NCBI GenBank assembly: GCA_039090855.1
Contig: CM077027.1
Coordinates: 102,094,424 to 102,158,423, forward strand
Reading direction: 5' to 3'
Origin: Macrothele yani
Taxonomy: Eukaryota > Arthropoda > Arachnida > Araneae > Macrothelidae
DNA: 64,000 bases
This document shows positions 10,992 through 22,083 of this stretch, in pieces. The translations under genes were made by a program, and so were the position numbers. The notes beneath the pieces are model-generated. The model saw nothing but the letters and a program-made list of their open reading frames with translations. It did no database searches and was not told the DNA's origin. Numbering within the stretch: position 1 is the first letter of the stretch; every line of letters begins with the position of its first letter.

Positions 10992-11294
10992 CAATGATGA
11001 TGATGATGATGGTAGTAATACTTAATTGGAATTTGTGAATAGTATAGCATCATGTCTTTTCTTGTCTACAATACTGTAGTATACATTTTCATTTGCATCG
11101 CTCGTGCTTTATTGTCTGCCTCTCCATCGCCCTTCGGGGCGAAATAATTTTATGATTTTAACAATATTTTGTTTTACGTTTCACTGGAACTTTCCAGTTG
11201 TTGTATATACCACTGTATTTATCGGCAGAATTCTACTGTCATGTACATAGAAATGCTATTTTTATTTGAAGAATAAAGACAATTTTGAAATGTA

Positions 11295-11966
11295 GATTTT
11301 ACGAAAAAGTGTTTATTCGGGGAGGGGGCCTGACCCCCGGGCTCCAACCCCTTCCAAAAACCGTCTAGCGTCGAAGTTAGAGTACCATGAGATAGTATAC
11401 CAAATTTGGTTGTTCTAAATTGAAAACTGTAGATTTTACGAAAAAGTGTTTATTCGGGGGAGGGGTCTGACCCCCCGGGCTCCAACCCCTTCCAAAAACC
11501 GTCTAGCGTCGAAGTTAGAGTACCATGAGATAGTATACCAAAGTTGGTGGTTCTAAATTGAAAACTGTAGATTTTACAAAAAAAATATTCGGGGGTGTCT
11601 GACCCCCGGGCTCCAACCCCTTCCGAAAACCGTCTAGCGTCTAAGTTAGAGTACCATGAGATAGTATACCAAATTTGGTTGTTCTAAATTGAAAACTGTA
11701 GATTTTAAGAAAATTTTGTATGTGAGGGGCTCTGACCCCCCGTGCGTTGACCCGTCCAAAAACGGTCTGCCGTCTAAGTTAGAGTACCATAAGATAGTAT
11801 ACCAAATTTGGTGGTTCTAAGATGAAAACTGTAGATTTTACGAAATTTTTTATGAGGGGTGGGGGGCTCCGACCCCGCTGGCTCCAACCCCTTCCAAAAA
11901 CCATCTAGCGTCGAAGTTAGAGTACCATGAGATAGTATACCAAATTTGGTGGTTCTAAATTGAAAA
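11295..11966 (+). repeat. Minisatellite B array 3
   Basis: About five units, nearly identical unit for unit to 6280-6803, including the shared variant GTGCGTTGACCCGTCC. This shows that the block minisatellite plus Tx1 fragment was duplicated as one piece (offset 5163 bases, about 1971 without the RTE insertion). Confidence 0.9.
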
Positions 11967-13262
11967 CTGTAAGCATCCACCTACTCACTTGCCTCCTGTG
12001 TGCCGTTACATTTTTCTTCTTGTGAAGTTCACTGTATATGCTTTCCATCTTGAACAACGCCTCCCTGCTCTTACTCCACCTCCTCAGGAGGCAAGTGCTA
12101 TCATTCGGAGACGCTTCCTAGCACGGTTAACCACTCGTCTCCGAATGGAGCACTCTCGTGCTGCCTCAACAAACACCGATAACGTTTTTCAATCCACCTG
12201 GGCCCAATCGGCTGGGTGGTTCCATATCCACAATTTGCAGCTACGTCTCAACTTGTAGGTGGGATTTTTGTTGTCGCCCACATTCACTGTCACAACTCAT
12301 GATTTTACGTATTAATTTTGGTGGTATGAGGCTCCTAGGTGGAGTCTCCTTTTTCACCCACATGATTCGCTATTTGTGATTATTCTGTTTTATGTGCTAT
12401 TGGAGATAGCTCACCATGTTTCCCATGTTCTCTTCGATTTTGTTGTGTTTTATGTTGTATATAATTCTTTCTTCTGCACAGTTTACTGCACACACAATGT
12501 CCCCTACATTATGTTGAATATATTTTGAAATTTTATTGTCCCTGTGTATATAATTTAATGTAAGAAGATGCTCTTCTGAGTACTTTTAGCGATTCTCCCC
12601 CTTGTCACTGAATACTTATGTACATATGATGCAAATTTTGAGTGTAGCACCACTGTTACATTTCTGTTTTTTGAGAAGCTGCCCTTCTGGGTATGCTTAG
12701 CGGCTTTCTTTTTTGTCACTGTATTGTTCTGTACATATGATATGACACTTATGAATTGAATTACTGTTCGATTTCTGTTTTTTTTGTAAAGTTGCCCTCC
12801 TTGGTCCGTTTAGCGTATTTCTCTCTTGTCACTGCATAATTCTGTGCATATAATAAGTATTTGTGCTTAATTGTTTCTACCATTTCTGTCATATTTCTAA
12901 ATACTGTTGCACCTGTTAGTTCCCTCTCACCCATGGTCTTTTATGTGAATTAGTACCTTGTGCATATTTAATATTGAGTATGGTAGTAATACTTAATTGG
13001 AATTTGTGAATAGTATAGCATCATGTCTTTTCTTGTCTACAATACTGTAGTATACATTTTCATTTGCATCGCTCGTGCTTTATTGTCTGCCTCTCCATCG
13101 CCCTTCGGGGCGAAAATAATTTTATGATTTTAACAATATTTTGTTTTACGTTTCACTGGAACTTTCCAGTTGTTGTATATACCACTGTATTTATCGGCAG
13201 AATTCTACTGTCATGTACATAGAAATGCTATTTTTATTTGAAGAATAAAGACAATTTTGAAA
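11967..13262 (+). mobile_element. Tx1-like 3' fragment, copy 2 (uninterrupted)
   Basis: The same 5' breakpoint (GAAAACTGTA/AGCATCCACC) and the same 3' junction with minisatellite B as copy 1, but without the RTE insertion. It contains the C-terminal frame (11968-12258) and the 1-kb 3' UTR. It serves as the empty-site reference for the RTE copy at 7828. Confidence 0.88.
11968..12258 (+). pseudogene. C-terminal remnant of Tx1-like ORF2, copy 2
   Basis: Identical in content to the remnant at 6805-7095: only the extreme C terminus of the Tx1-like protein, ending LQLRLNL. It lacks all catalytic motifs. Its near-identity with the other two copies shows that this whole cluster amplified recently. 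Confidence 0.85.
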
Positions 13263-14294
13263 TGTAGATTTTACGAAAAAGTGTTTATTCGGGGAGGGGG
13301 GCCTGACCCCCGGGCTCCAACCCCTTCCAAAAACCGTCTAGCGTCGAAGTTAGAGTACCATGAGATAGTATACCAAATTTGGTTGTTCTAAATTGAAAAC
13401 TGTAGATTTTACGAAAAAGTGTTTATTCGGGGGGGGTCTGACCCCCCGGGCTCCAACCCCTTCCAAAAACCGTCTAGCGTCTAAGTTAGAGTACCATGAG
13501 ATAGTATACCAGATTAGGTGGTTCTGAATTGAAAACTGTAGTTTTTAAGAAAATTTTGTATGTGGGGGGGGCTCTCACCCCCGGGCCTTGACCCGTTCCA
13601 AAAACGGTCTGCCGTCTAAGTTAGAGTACCATAAGATAGTATACCAAATTTGGTGGTTCTAAGATGAAAACTGTCGATTTTACGAAATTTTTTATGACGG
13701 GGGGGGCTCCGACCCCGCGGGCTCCAACCCCTCCCCAAAACCGTCTAGCGTCTAAGTTAGAGTTTCATGAAACCAAATTTGATGGTTCTGAAATGAAAAC
13801 TAGATTTTACGAAAATTTTGTATGTACGGGTGGGGGGGGGGGGGGGGGAGGAGAGCTCTGACTCCCCGGGCCTTGACCCGTTCCAAAAACCGACAACCGT
13901 CTAAGTTAGAGTACTATGAGATAGGATACCTGATTTGGTGGTTCTGAATTGAAAACTAGGAATATTTTGTGTATGGGGGCTCTGACCAACCGGGCCCCTG
14001 ACCCGTTCCAAAAACCGTCTAAGTTAGAGTACCATGAGATAATATACCAAATTTGGTAGTTCTAAATTGAAAACTATATCTTACGGCAATTCTGTAGGGA
14101 GGGGGCTCTAACCCCCCCCCCCCCCTCTGCAACCGCTTCCCAAAACCGTCTACAGTCTAAGTTAGAATACCACGAGATAGTATACCAGATTTGGTGGTTC
14201 TGAATTGAAAACTGTAGATTTTACGAAAATTTTGTATATGGGGGCTCTGACCAACCGGGCCCTGCCCCGTTCCAAAAACCGTTTACCGTCTAAT
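13263..14294 (+). repeat. Minisatellite B array 4
   Basis: About seven to eight units, more diverged than arrays 2-3 and with long G or C homopolymers (G-run near 13830-13848, C-run near 14110-14126). The array ends at CCGTCTAA where the longer Tx1-like element begins. Confidence 0.88.
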
Positions 14295-17200
14295 ATTTTT
14301 AGTGCCAAAGAAAAACGTAATATTCCTATCCTGTCTGCGTGGCCAAACTTTATAAATTTGATCAGGGAGCAAGACGTTCGAAATCGTACGTTTTCCTGCA
14401 TTCGTTTTGTATGTAACCAAAATCTGACACTGACTATAAGTTCTATACAAAACTCTTATCCCGTCGCCTTAATTCTGTTCTCTCTTTCGTTATTTCTCCC
14501 GACCAGACATACACTGTGCCTGGTCGGACTATTTCCACTAACGTTTCTCTTCTCCTTCATCTTCACTTCCTCGCTCGCTCTTTTGATGAACCTCTTGTCT
14601 TTCTCAATCTGGATCAAAAGTCCGCTTTTGATAGCGTGTCTCACTTTTATCTCTCTGCTGTCCTTTCACGATTTGGCTTTCCTGCTGCCTTTTCATCCGC
14701 TCTCTTGGCCCTTTATCAGGGCGCCAGTTTCCATGTTCGAGCGGCCACATTTCTAACCGCTCCAATTCCGTTTAAGCGAGGCATCCGGCAAGGATGTCCG
14801 CTCTCCGGCCAGCTATTCGCTCTCGCTTTTGAGCCTTTCCTGTTAGCAGCCCAAAGATCACTCCTGGATGTCCTACCGCCGACAGTGGCTAGTACTCGTC
14901 ATCATCGGATAATTTTCACCGCCTATGCTGATGATGTGACCTTTTGTGTCCGGGATGAATCTCAATTTGATCGCCTGTATTCTGTATATCAACAGTATGT
15001 TGCAATATCTGGAGCTGCGCTGAATGCCACTAAAAGTACTGGCTTATGGTGCGGGGCATGGGCTGTCCGCACCGATGCTCCTTGGGGTGCGCAGTGGACA
15101 GCCACTACACAGAAGATCCTCGGTGCGTATGTCGGTTTGCCCTTGGCTTCTGCATCTGCCACCTGGACTGCTCTTCTTCCCCTGATACAACGGGCTGCTG
15201 CCTACTGGAGTAAGGCCCGCCCTTTCACATCGTTCCGTCAACGAGCAGCCATTGTTCGTCGACAACTTATCTCCCTATGTGAATACTCTTGGATGTCGAC
15301 GGTTGTTCCCGTATCACAAATGATGACCATCACTCGCCTCTCAACTTCCGTCATCTGGTCTTCACATCACTGGGTTAAACCTGCCGCACTTCATCTACCA
15401 GCCTCATTAGGTGGCATCCAGCTTCCTGATCCAGCAGTCCTTTATAAAACACATCGCATTATTCATTTCATTCGTCTTGCCACTTCAACTGTTCCGTCCC
15501 TTACCGCTACCTTGAATGTTCTTGCTTCTTCTCGTGACCCATCTTTCACCTTCTTACTGTTTCTGAAGATGGATTCATACTCTCTTCTTCCGTCCCAACT
15601 CCCTTCTGTCCTGCGAGAGGGCCTTTCTCTCTTTCGTTCGCTTCCTCTTCTCCGTTCATCTCCTTCTTCAACTCTTGATCTTCTAGATGAACCTATCTTC
15701 TTCTCTTCTCTTATTCACCCTCCTAACCTCCCTTACTTTTACTTTCCTCATTGGATCCGCTCTGGTGTGATAACTGTCTGTTCTCTCGTAACTTCTGATC
15801 TAACCCGGAGACCTCTTTCTTCCCTGTTTCTATCTCCAACCATTACTCTTGCTAACGAATATCTTCTACTTCGCACAGCGCTTTGGAGCCACTTTCCACT
15901 CCTCGCTTCCCCTGATGGTCTCTTCTCGGTCCCCTCCGCCCCTCTTTCTCTACCGTTCTTTCTCCTCATTCGTAGCTCCCCGGTTCTAGTTACTTCTATC
16001 TCCTCCTCTTCTCTTTATTGGCTCCTTCTTTCCCCTCCCGCACTTCCACTTTCTGTTCATTCTGCTTCTCCTTCTCTTCTCCCCGCCATCTGGACAGCCT
16101 CTACCTCTCCCCTTTCCTCCCCTCTTGAACTCAATGTCCATTGGCAATTTCTTCACCTTCGTCTCCCCGCCCCATCAGTACTATTTCGCATGACCCTTCT
16201 CACCTCTCCACATTGTTCCTTTTGCCCTGAAGTCAGCGACGTCCAACATCAATACCTCTTCTGCCCCGTACTCCTGCCAGTCCTAAACACAGCATTTCGT
16301 CTTGCTGATCGAATTTGTGCTCGATCGTTACCATTTCTTGCATATGCTTGGCTACTCCAAACTAAGCATCCACCTACTCACTTGCCTCCTGTGTGCCGTT
16401 ACATTTTTCTTCTTGTGAAGTTCACTGTATATGCTTTCCATCTTGAACAACGCCTCCCTGCTCTTACTCCACCTCCTCAGGAGGCAAGTGCTATCATTCG
16501 GAGACGCTTCCTAGCACGGTTAACCACTCGTCTCCGAATGGAGCACTCTCGTGCTGCCTCAACAAACACCGATAACGTTTTTCAATCCACCTGGGCCCAA
16601 TCGGCTGGGTGGTTCCATATCCACAATTTGCAGCTACGTCTCAACTTGTAGGTGGGATTTTTGTTGTCGCCCACATTCACTGTCACAACTCATGATTTTA
16701 CGTATTAATTTTGGTGGTATGAGGCTCCTAGGTGGAGTCTCCTTTTTCACCCACATGATTCGCTATTTGTGATTATTCTGTTTTATGTGCTATTGGAGAT
16801 AGCTCACCATGTTTCCCATGTTCTCTTCGATTTTGTTGTGTTTTATGTTGTATATAATTCTTTCTTCTGCACAGTTTACTGCACACACAATGTCCCCTAC
16901 ATTATGTTGAATATATTTTGAAATTTTATTGTCCCTGTGTATATAATTTAATGTAAGAAGATGCTCTTCTGAGTACTTTTAGCGATTCTCCCCCTTGTCA
17001 CTGAATACTTATGTACATATGATGCAAATTTTGAGTGTAGCACCACTGTTACATTTCTGTTTTTTGAGAAGCTGCCCTTCTGGGTATGCTTAGCGGCTTT
17101 CTTTTTTGTCACTGTATTGTTCTGTACATATGATATGACACTTATGAATTGAATTACTGTTCGATTTCTGTTTTTTTTGTAAAGTTGCCCTCCTTGGTCC

Positions 17201-17658
17201 GTTTAGCGTATTTCTCTCTTGTCACTGCATAATTCTGTGCATATAATAAGTATTTGTGCTTAATTGTTTCTACCATTTCTGTCATATTTCTAAATACTGT
17301 TGCACCTGTTAGTTCCCTCTCACCCATGGTCTTTTATGTGAATTAGTACCTTGTGCATATTTAATATTGAGTATGGTAGTAATACTTAATTGGAATTTGT
17401 GAATAGTATAGCATCATGTCTTTTCTTGTCTACAATACTGTAGTATACATTTTCATTTGCATCGCTCGTGCTTTATTGTCTGCCTCTCCATCGCCCTTCG
17501 GGGCGAAATAATTTTATGATTTTAACAATATTTTGTTTTACGTTTCACTGGAACTTTCCAGTTGTTGTATATACCACTGTATTTATTGGCAGAATTCTAC
17601 TGTCATGTACATAGAAATGCTATTTTTATTTGAAGAATAAAGACAATTTTGAAATGTA
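14295..17658 (+). mobile_element. Tx1-like (L1 clade) non-LTR retrotransposon, 5'-truncated
   Basis: Contains most of the reverse transcriptase, the C-terminal zinc-binding motif and a 1-kb 3' UTR ending GAATAAAGACAATTTTGAAATG. The endonuclease and the start of the reverse transcriptase are missing; the 5' end joins minisatellite B. The 3' end joins a GACGAATTGACGC array instead of minisatellite B, unlike copies 1 and 2. The Tx1 group includes target-specific elements; whether this one has a target is discussed under findings. Confidence 0.88.
14430..16651 (+). pseudogene. Tx1-like ORF2 reverse transcriptase, N-truncated
   Basis: The open frame from 14516 to 16651 codes for about 711 residues; the coding similarity extends upstream to about 14430 (DYKFYTKLLSRRLNSVLS) before an in-frame stop. 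Motifs in order: DQTYTVPGRTI, NLDQKSAFDSV (catalytic D), RGIRQGCPLSGQLFALAFEPF, and FTAYADDVTF (YADD). Near residue 570 there is a zinc-binding motif of the L1 type, CSFC-(7)-H-(4)-C, in HCSFCPEVSDVQHQYLFC. The QGCPLSG and AFEPF phrases are characteristic of the Tx1/L1 group. It lacks the endonuclease, so it cannot act on its own in this form. The 3' terminal part is the source of the fragments at 6804 and 11967. Confidence 0.85.
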
Positions 17659-17872
17659 AACGCGACGAATTGACGTAGTCGACGAATTTGTCCGCGACGA
17701 ATTGACGCAGTCGACGAATTGACGCGCGACGAATTAACGCGCGACGAATTGACGCAGTCGACGAATTGACGCGCGACGAATTGACGTAGGCGACGAATTG
17801 ACGCGCGACGAATCGTCGCAGTCGACGAATTGACGCACGCGACGAATTGACGTAGAACCATTCTAGCACGTT
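17659..17872 (+). repeat. Array D: 15-17-bp GACGAATTGACGC repeats
   Basis: About thirteen copies of GACGAATTGACG followed by CGC or CAGTC, giving a period of 15 or 17 bases. It starts directly at the Tx1-like 3' end and stops at GTAGAACCATTCTAG. The minus-strand open frames across it are only the repeat read through. Confidence 0.9.
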
Positions 17873-18239
17873 AGACCTATGGCCAGGTTGGGCAGCACCT
17901 GACCTGAGTTGTCTGTCCTAAACTTTCACACTACAGTCTCTCTATATTTTGTCTGACCTCAATTATTAGCTGTCTCTCCCAACTTCTTTGTCTGGCTACA
18001 GGCATGTAGAATACCCAAATTTTTGGGAATCCGTTTCAGTTGGAATTGTGGACACACACTGGGAAGGTTAATACAGATCGTGCAAGTACTTGAAAACATC
18101 TGTGAGTTGACTCTTGATCCACTGGCAGAATTTGTATCATGCTGCTATTGTTTGGAAACAGAATTGCATGCTTTTAAGTGTATTTCTGAGTACACGTGAA
18201 TCAATTTTTAAATCACTACAGAAAAGCATCATGTTTTAC

Positions 18240-18284
<45 letters not shown>

Positions 18285-20154
18285 AAGACCGAGAGAGTAA
18301 TACTACAGCACTTCTTTCCACAAGCCTATGAAGAGCAATTGACAGAAATAAGCAATATTTTGGAAAGTCATCCTGTACAATTTTGTTGACATTGAAATGT
18401 TTAAGCCTTCCTGTGATAAATAATTCTTTACAATAATCTGTTCAATACAATGATTTTGAACATTTTATAAGCTTACATCCCATCTAAAAACATGTTTTAA
18501 GTCATTAGTTCACACCCATTCCATGGTTACAAAGAAAGATATTTGTCATTTTCCTCCTCAAAAATTCAAATTCAACATTTCTTTTTCTTTTGAAACTTAT
18601 TCTGTAACTTATTAGGAGTTCACTCAACCAATTTCATTGTCTGTTTTCAATTTGAGATAATCTAAAAGTTAAAAAAGAGCACAAGAATTCACTAAAGCTT
18701 TTGAACAGAATAGTCTGCTTTTGCATCTTGAGGGTAATCATGCAAAAGCAGGCAGGCACTACTTTTCACCACAGATGCATATAAATTCAGCTTACGCTGT
18801 TAGCATGGGTGAAATACAAAACAGCAGCTCTTAATTTTAACCTCCATGAACCTTAACTGAGTTGCACAGCTTAGTATGTTGTAAACCTTAACTTCAAGTA
18901 ATGTGAATGAACCTTTACTTTTAGCATATTACATACAACACAGCAGAAAGATATCACTGAATTAAGTGACCTTTGTAATGAAATGTACTTGGAAACATGC
19001 ATATATTTCTCATTGTTCTAAAAAATGCATGTTATGTGCAAATAACACCTGTTTTCAGTTTTAAATTTACATAGTTTGGTAAATTCATATTAAAAAAAAT
19101 TCACTCAAATAAGAGGAAAAGCACAGATTTTGAAAGGATAAAGACAAAACATAATCTATTTTACTAGAAAAAATATTACACAGGTAAGTGTTTCAAAACA
19201 TCAGAACATTTGCAATGACAAAGTCTAGAACATTTGCAATGACAAAGTCCTATTTTATGTTTTGACAAGTCCTTTTCTTGGCAAAGTCATTTTTGATACA
19301 CCAAATACTGCAAATGTCTAAATGAGTTTGTCAGGGAAGAAATACTCATGTATTCAAGCATCACTTAATAATAATAATAATACATTGAAACTGGGTGCAA
19401 AACCTTTTTATTTCTCTTGACAGAGGTAAATTTTCAGTACATTTTATTAAACATTTTTAATTTGATATACATTGGGCATAATTATTAAATGGTAATTAAC
19501 AGGTGCCTTGCCCAAGGATTATTTGGGATGAAACACTTAGATAATGCTAACATTTCCATTTTTATATTATATCGAAGAAATGCGTTATCATACATGGAGT
19601 AAAATTTTTGTAAATGATTTTAATTTTAGACTGAAAAAAACAACAACAAAAAAGCACATGAAGTACACAAATATTTTCCCAAAGCATTAGGGGCCCCGAA
19701 CTCAAGGATCTTTGGCAATAATAAACGCTAATCCATGTAAATGCCTATATTTTTCTGTTCTCTATTTTTATTTTAGTAATATGATTTACAAGCTACAGTA
19801 ACCTGTCCGTCACTAAGTGGGAGCCCCTAGTAATTTAAAAAAATATATTCACAAGTTAACCACACAAAGTGGAACACCTTCATGCACAATATATACGCAT
19901 TTCCTATGTGTGCGTCATTCCATAAGTGGAAAAATTGGTTACCTATAAAATATGTCTTAAAGTTTCTGACACCTAGTACAATAAAAATGTCTTAATTATT
20001 TCCAAGAAAATTTGGTTACACACAAAAATGTTCTCAAATGATGGCAGTTTAACAAGAGTTTTAAGTGAGTAATGCCTACTTTTAAAGAGCATGTCTCAAC
20101 AATTTCTGGCTCATGTTATTATCAAGTTTTTACTTGTTATGTAATGTATGTATA
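17873..20154. other. AT-rich region with no recognised gene
   Basis: No coding region I can support. Small features: a (GA)n then (CAGA)n microsatellite at 18240-18287, a 23-base tandem duplication (AGAACATTTGCAATGACAAA...) at 19203-19249, and an (AAT)n run near 19370. The rest looks like single-copy AT-rich DNA. Confidence 0.5.
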
Positions 20155-20810
20155 TAGAATCATTTTTACCTACTATACATATCAGAGCTTGAAAAATATC
20201 TGAAAAGTTATCTGCCCAGGTAATGAAAGCTGGATGGCCAGGGAAATTTATCTTTCAAGATAAAAAAATAAGAACCTTCATTTTTTTAAGTTAAAAAATA
20301 TTAACATTTTTCGTATGTTTTGTATTTCCATTTTAAGTGTCCGTGTTCAAAATGTTCAAGTCTGTGTTCAAAATGTCCAGTGCACAAAAGCGTGTAATAT
20401 CTCAAGCTTTAAGATGATGATGCTGAAATTGGTATGATGATGAAATTGGTATTTGAGAAATTTAGTGATTCTGCCATGTTCCTTTCGTCTTTAGTTTTGC
20501 CCTTTGTCACTAAACACCTGAGGCTAGTTCCATCAGAGGCATGAATCCTGTTGCTGACTATAAACAACATTTGGAGCAAAACTACATATGGTCCCAATTT
20601 CTGGACCTAGAGCATAATATAATTAAAGAAGTGATATTCTTCTGTCCTTGGCACTGTAACAATAATACAATTTCTGTAAATTAGCAGTGAAATGAAACAC
20701 GACATTCAAAGAACTGTCTTTTGCCCAGATCAGGCAACTGGAATTTTTATTTACCTGCCCAGGCCAATAATTTACATGCCCAGGGCATAGTATTTTTCAA
20801 GCTTTGTATG
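20155..20810. repeat. Imperfect inverted repeat pair (foldback-like)
   Basis: GAGCTTGAAAAATA..CTGCCCAGGTAA..TGGCC at 20168-20255 resembles the reverse complement of 20735-20810 (TTTACCTGCCCAGGCC ... TTTTTCAAGCTTTG). The right arm ends exactly where the next element begins. It may be the remains of a small foldback element. Confidence 0.35.
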
Positions 20811-20812
20811 TA

Positions 20813-21904
20813 CAGGGTGCATAGGAAAGTCCCTTTAGCTGGGAATAACTTACGAACGGAGAGAGATACAGTTATGCAAGTGAGATAACGGTATAGTAAA
20901 GTGACTATGCCCGATTGAATGCAACCGATAGCAGTGCCCCTAGTGGCAAAATGCGGAAGTTAGCCATTGCAAAATCAAAAACGAAAAGAGATAGAACAAA
21001 ATTTCCAATTACAAAGTTGTAGAGCATCAATTAATTAGTAAAAAACGACATTTGTTTCACATGGATAAGATAAATTGTCGCCTGAATACCCTAAAACGTC
21101 CGAAATCGATATGCGACAATTCGAATTTGTATATTCACATTTCACAAATGTAGCCATATGCAAATGCAGATTGTGACGTTGTACTGTACCTACGATATAA
21201 AAACCAGTAGCAGGATGTACCCTGATCAGAAGTTTAGGTCTACATATGCTGTGTGAGAACGGCGAGCTTAGATTTCTGGGATTACGTAAAAACTCAGGTG
21301 TATGCAACAGCACCTACAAGTCTGCTGGATCTACGTCGTCGTGTTACAGATGCTTGCAATAGTGTGACACCTTCCATGCTGAGAAATGTGCATGCGGAGT
21401 TACTTTCACGAATACAAATGTGTATCGTGGGCAAGGGCGAACTCTTCAAACATACTCGACATTAACTTTTTGACACTGTGCGCCAGTTTGCCTTTTTTTT
21501 TTGTCTGACTTCATCAAACTGTATTGACATAAGTATGCATTTATGCAATAAATTGTGTGTGTTTGCTCATACCTATGCCTGTTTTTCTTCAAACGTTCAC
21601 ACAAAAGGTCATGCATCGATTTCGGACATTTTAAGGTATTCAGGCGACAATTTATCTTATCTGTGTGAAACAAATGTCGCTTTGAATTAATTAATTGATT
21701 CTCTACAACTTTGTTATTGGAAATATCTCTTTTCATTTTCGATTTGCAATGGCTAACTTCCGTAATTTCGCCACCAGGGGCACTGCTATCAGTTGCATTC
21801 GATCGGGTGTAGTCGCTTTACTATACCGTTATCTCACTTGCATAATTGTACCTCTCTCTGTTCGCAAGTTATTTCAAGCTAAAGGGACTTTCCTATGCAC
21901 CCTG
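20813..21904 (+). mobile_element. Internally deleted Tc/mariner element with long TIRs
   Basis: Flanked by TA on both sides (20811-20812, 21905-21906). The terminal inverted repeats start CAGGGTGCATAGGAAAGTCC and extend about 290 bases (20813-21100 against 21612-21904). The interior of about 500 bases keeps only the end of a transposase gene. It is non-autonomous. Confidence 0.85.
21240..21465 (+). pseudogene. C-terminal fragment of Tc3-like transposase
   Basis: Reads LDFWDYVKTQVYATAPTS then LLDLRRRVTDACNSVTPS and MLRNVHAELLSRIQMC. This is the region just after the catalytic glutamate in transposases often annotated as Tc3-like; the W-Y-K/VYATPPTS/LRxRI/ACNxVTPxML pattern is well conserved. 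The DDE triad and DNA-binding domain are deleted, so it cannot be active; it survives inside a non-autonomous element. Confidence 0.75.
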
Positions 21905-22083
21905 TATATTGCACGACATAAAGGAAGATATATTACTTTGAACTTTATATGGAAAAATGAAAACTTACCTTTCTCAGAATAAGAAATTCGTATATCCCTA
22001 ATTCGGGTTGTATAAATTGGTGTCTCACATTTGTATGATTTCGTAATGCACTAGCATGTGCTGTGAGGTTAGTAAATAATATA

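Larger units (their letters stand above)
7828..11008 (+). mobile_element. Full-length RTE-type retrotransposon, copy 1
   Basis: A 3181-bp element that begins GGGATGTAAGG and ends in (ATG)n, the short-tandem-repeat tail that marks RTE-clade elements. It is flanked by the 11-base target duplication ATGGTAGTAAT (7817-7827 and 11009-11019). The uninterrupted paralogue at about 12980-12990 reads ATGGTAGTAATACTTAATTGG and is the empty site. The element has a short 5' leader (about 209 bp), one open frame and almost no 3' UTR, as expected for the clade. The start coincides with that of copy 2 (48600), so GGGAT is the true 5' end. Confidence 0.95.
6804..11294 (+). mobile_element. Tx1-like (L1 clade) 3' fragment, copy 1, split by RTE
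   Basis: Positions 6804-7827 and 11020-11294 together equal the 3' end of the longer Tx1-like element at 14295-17658. It begins at AGCATCCACC inside that element's frame, and its 3' end GAATAAAGACAATTTTGAAATG runs straight back into minisatellite B (TAGATTTTACG). An intact RTE element splits it at 7828-11008. The 5' breakpoint is the same as that of copy 2, so the two are duplicates of one event. Confidence 0.85.

Noticed and set aside
17583..17869. Minus-strand frames with repeated VNSSRVNSS/RQFVA motifs
   Set aside because: They come from the GACGAATTGACGC array read in two frames.
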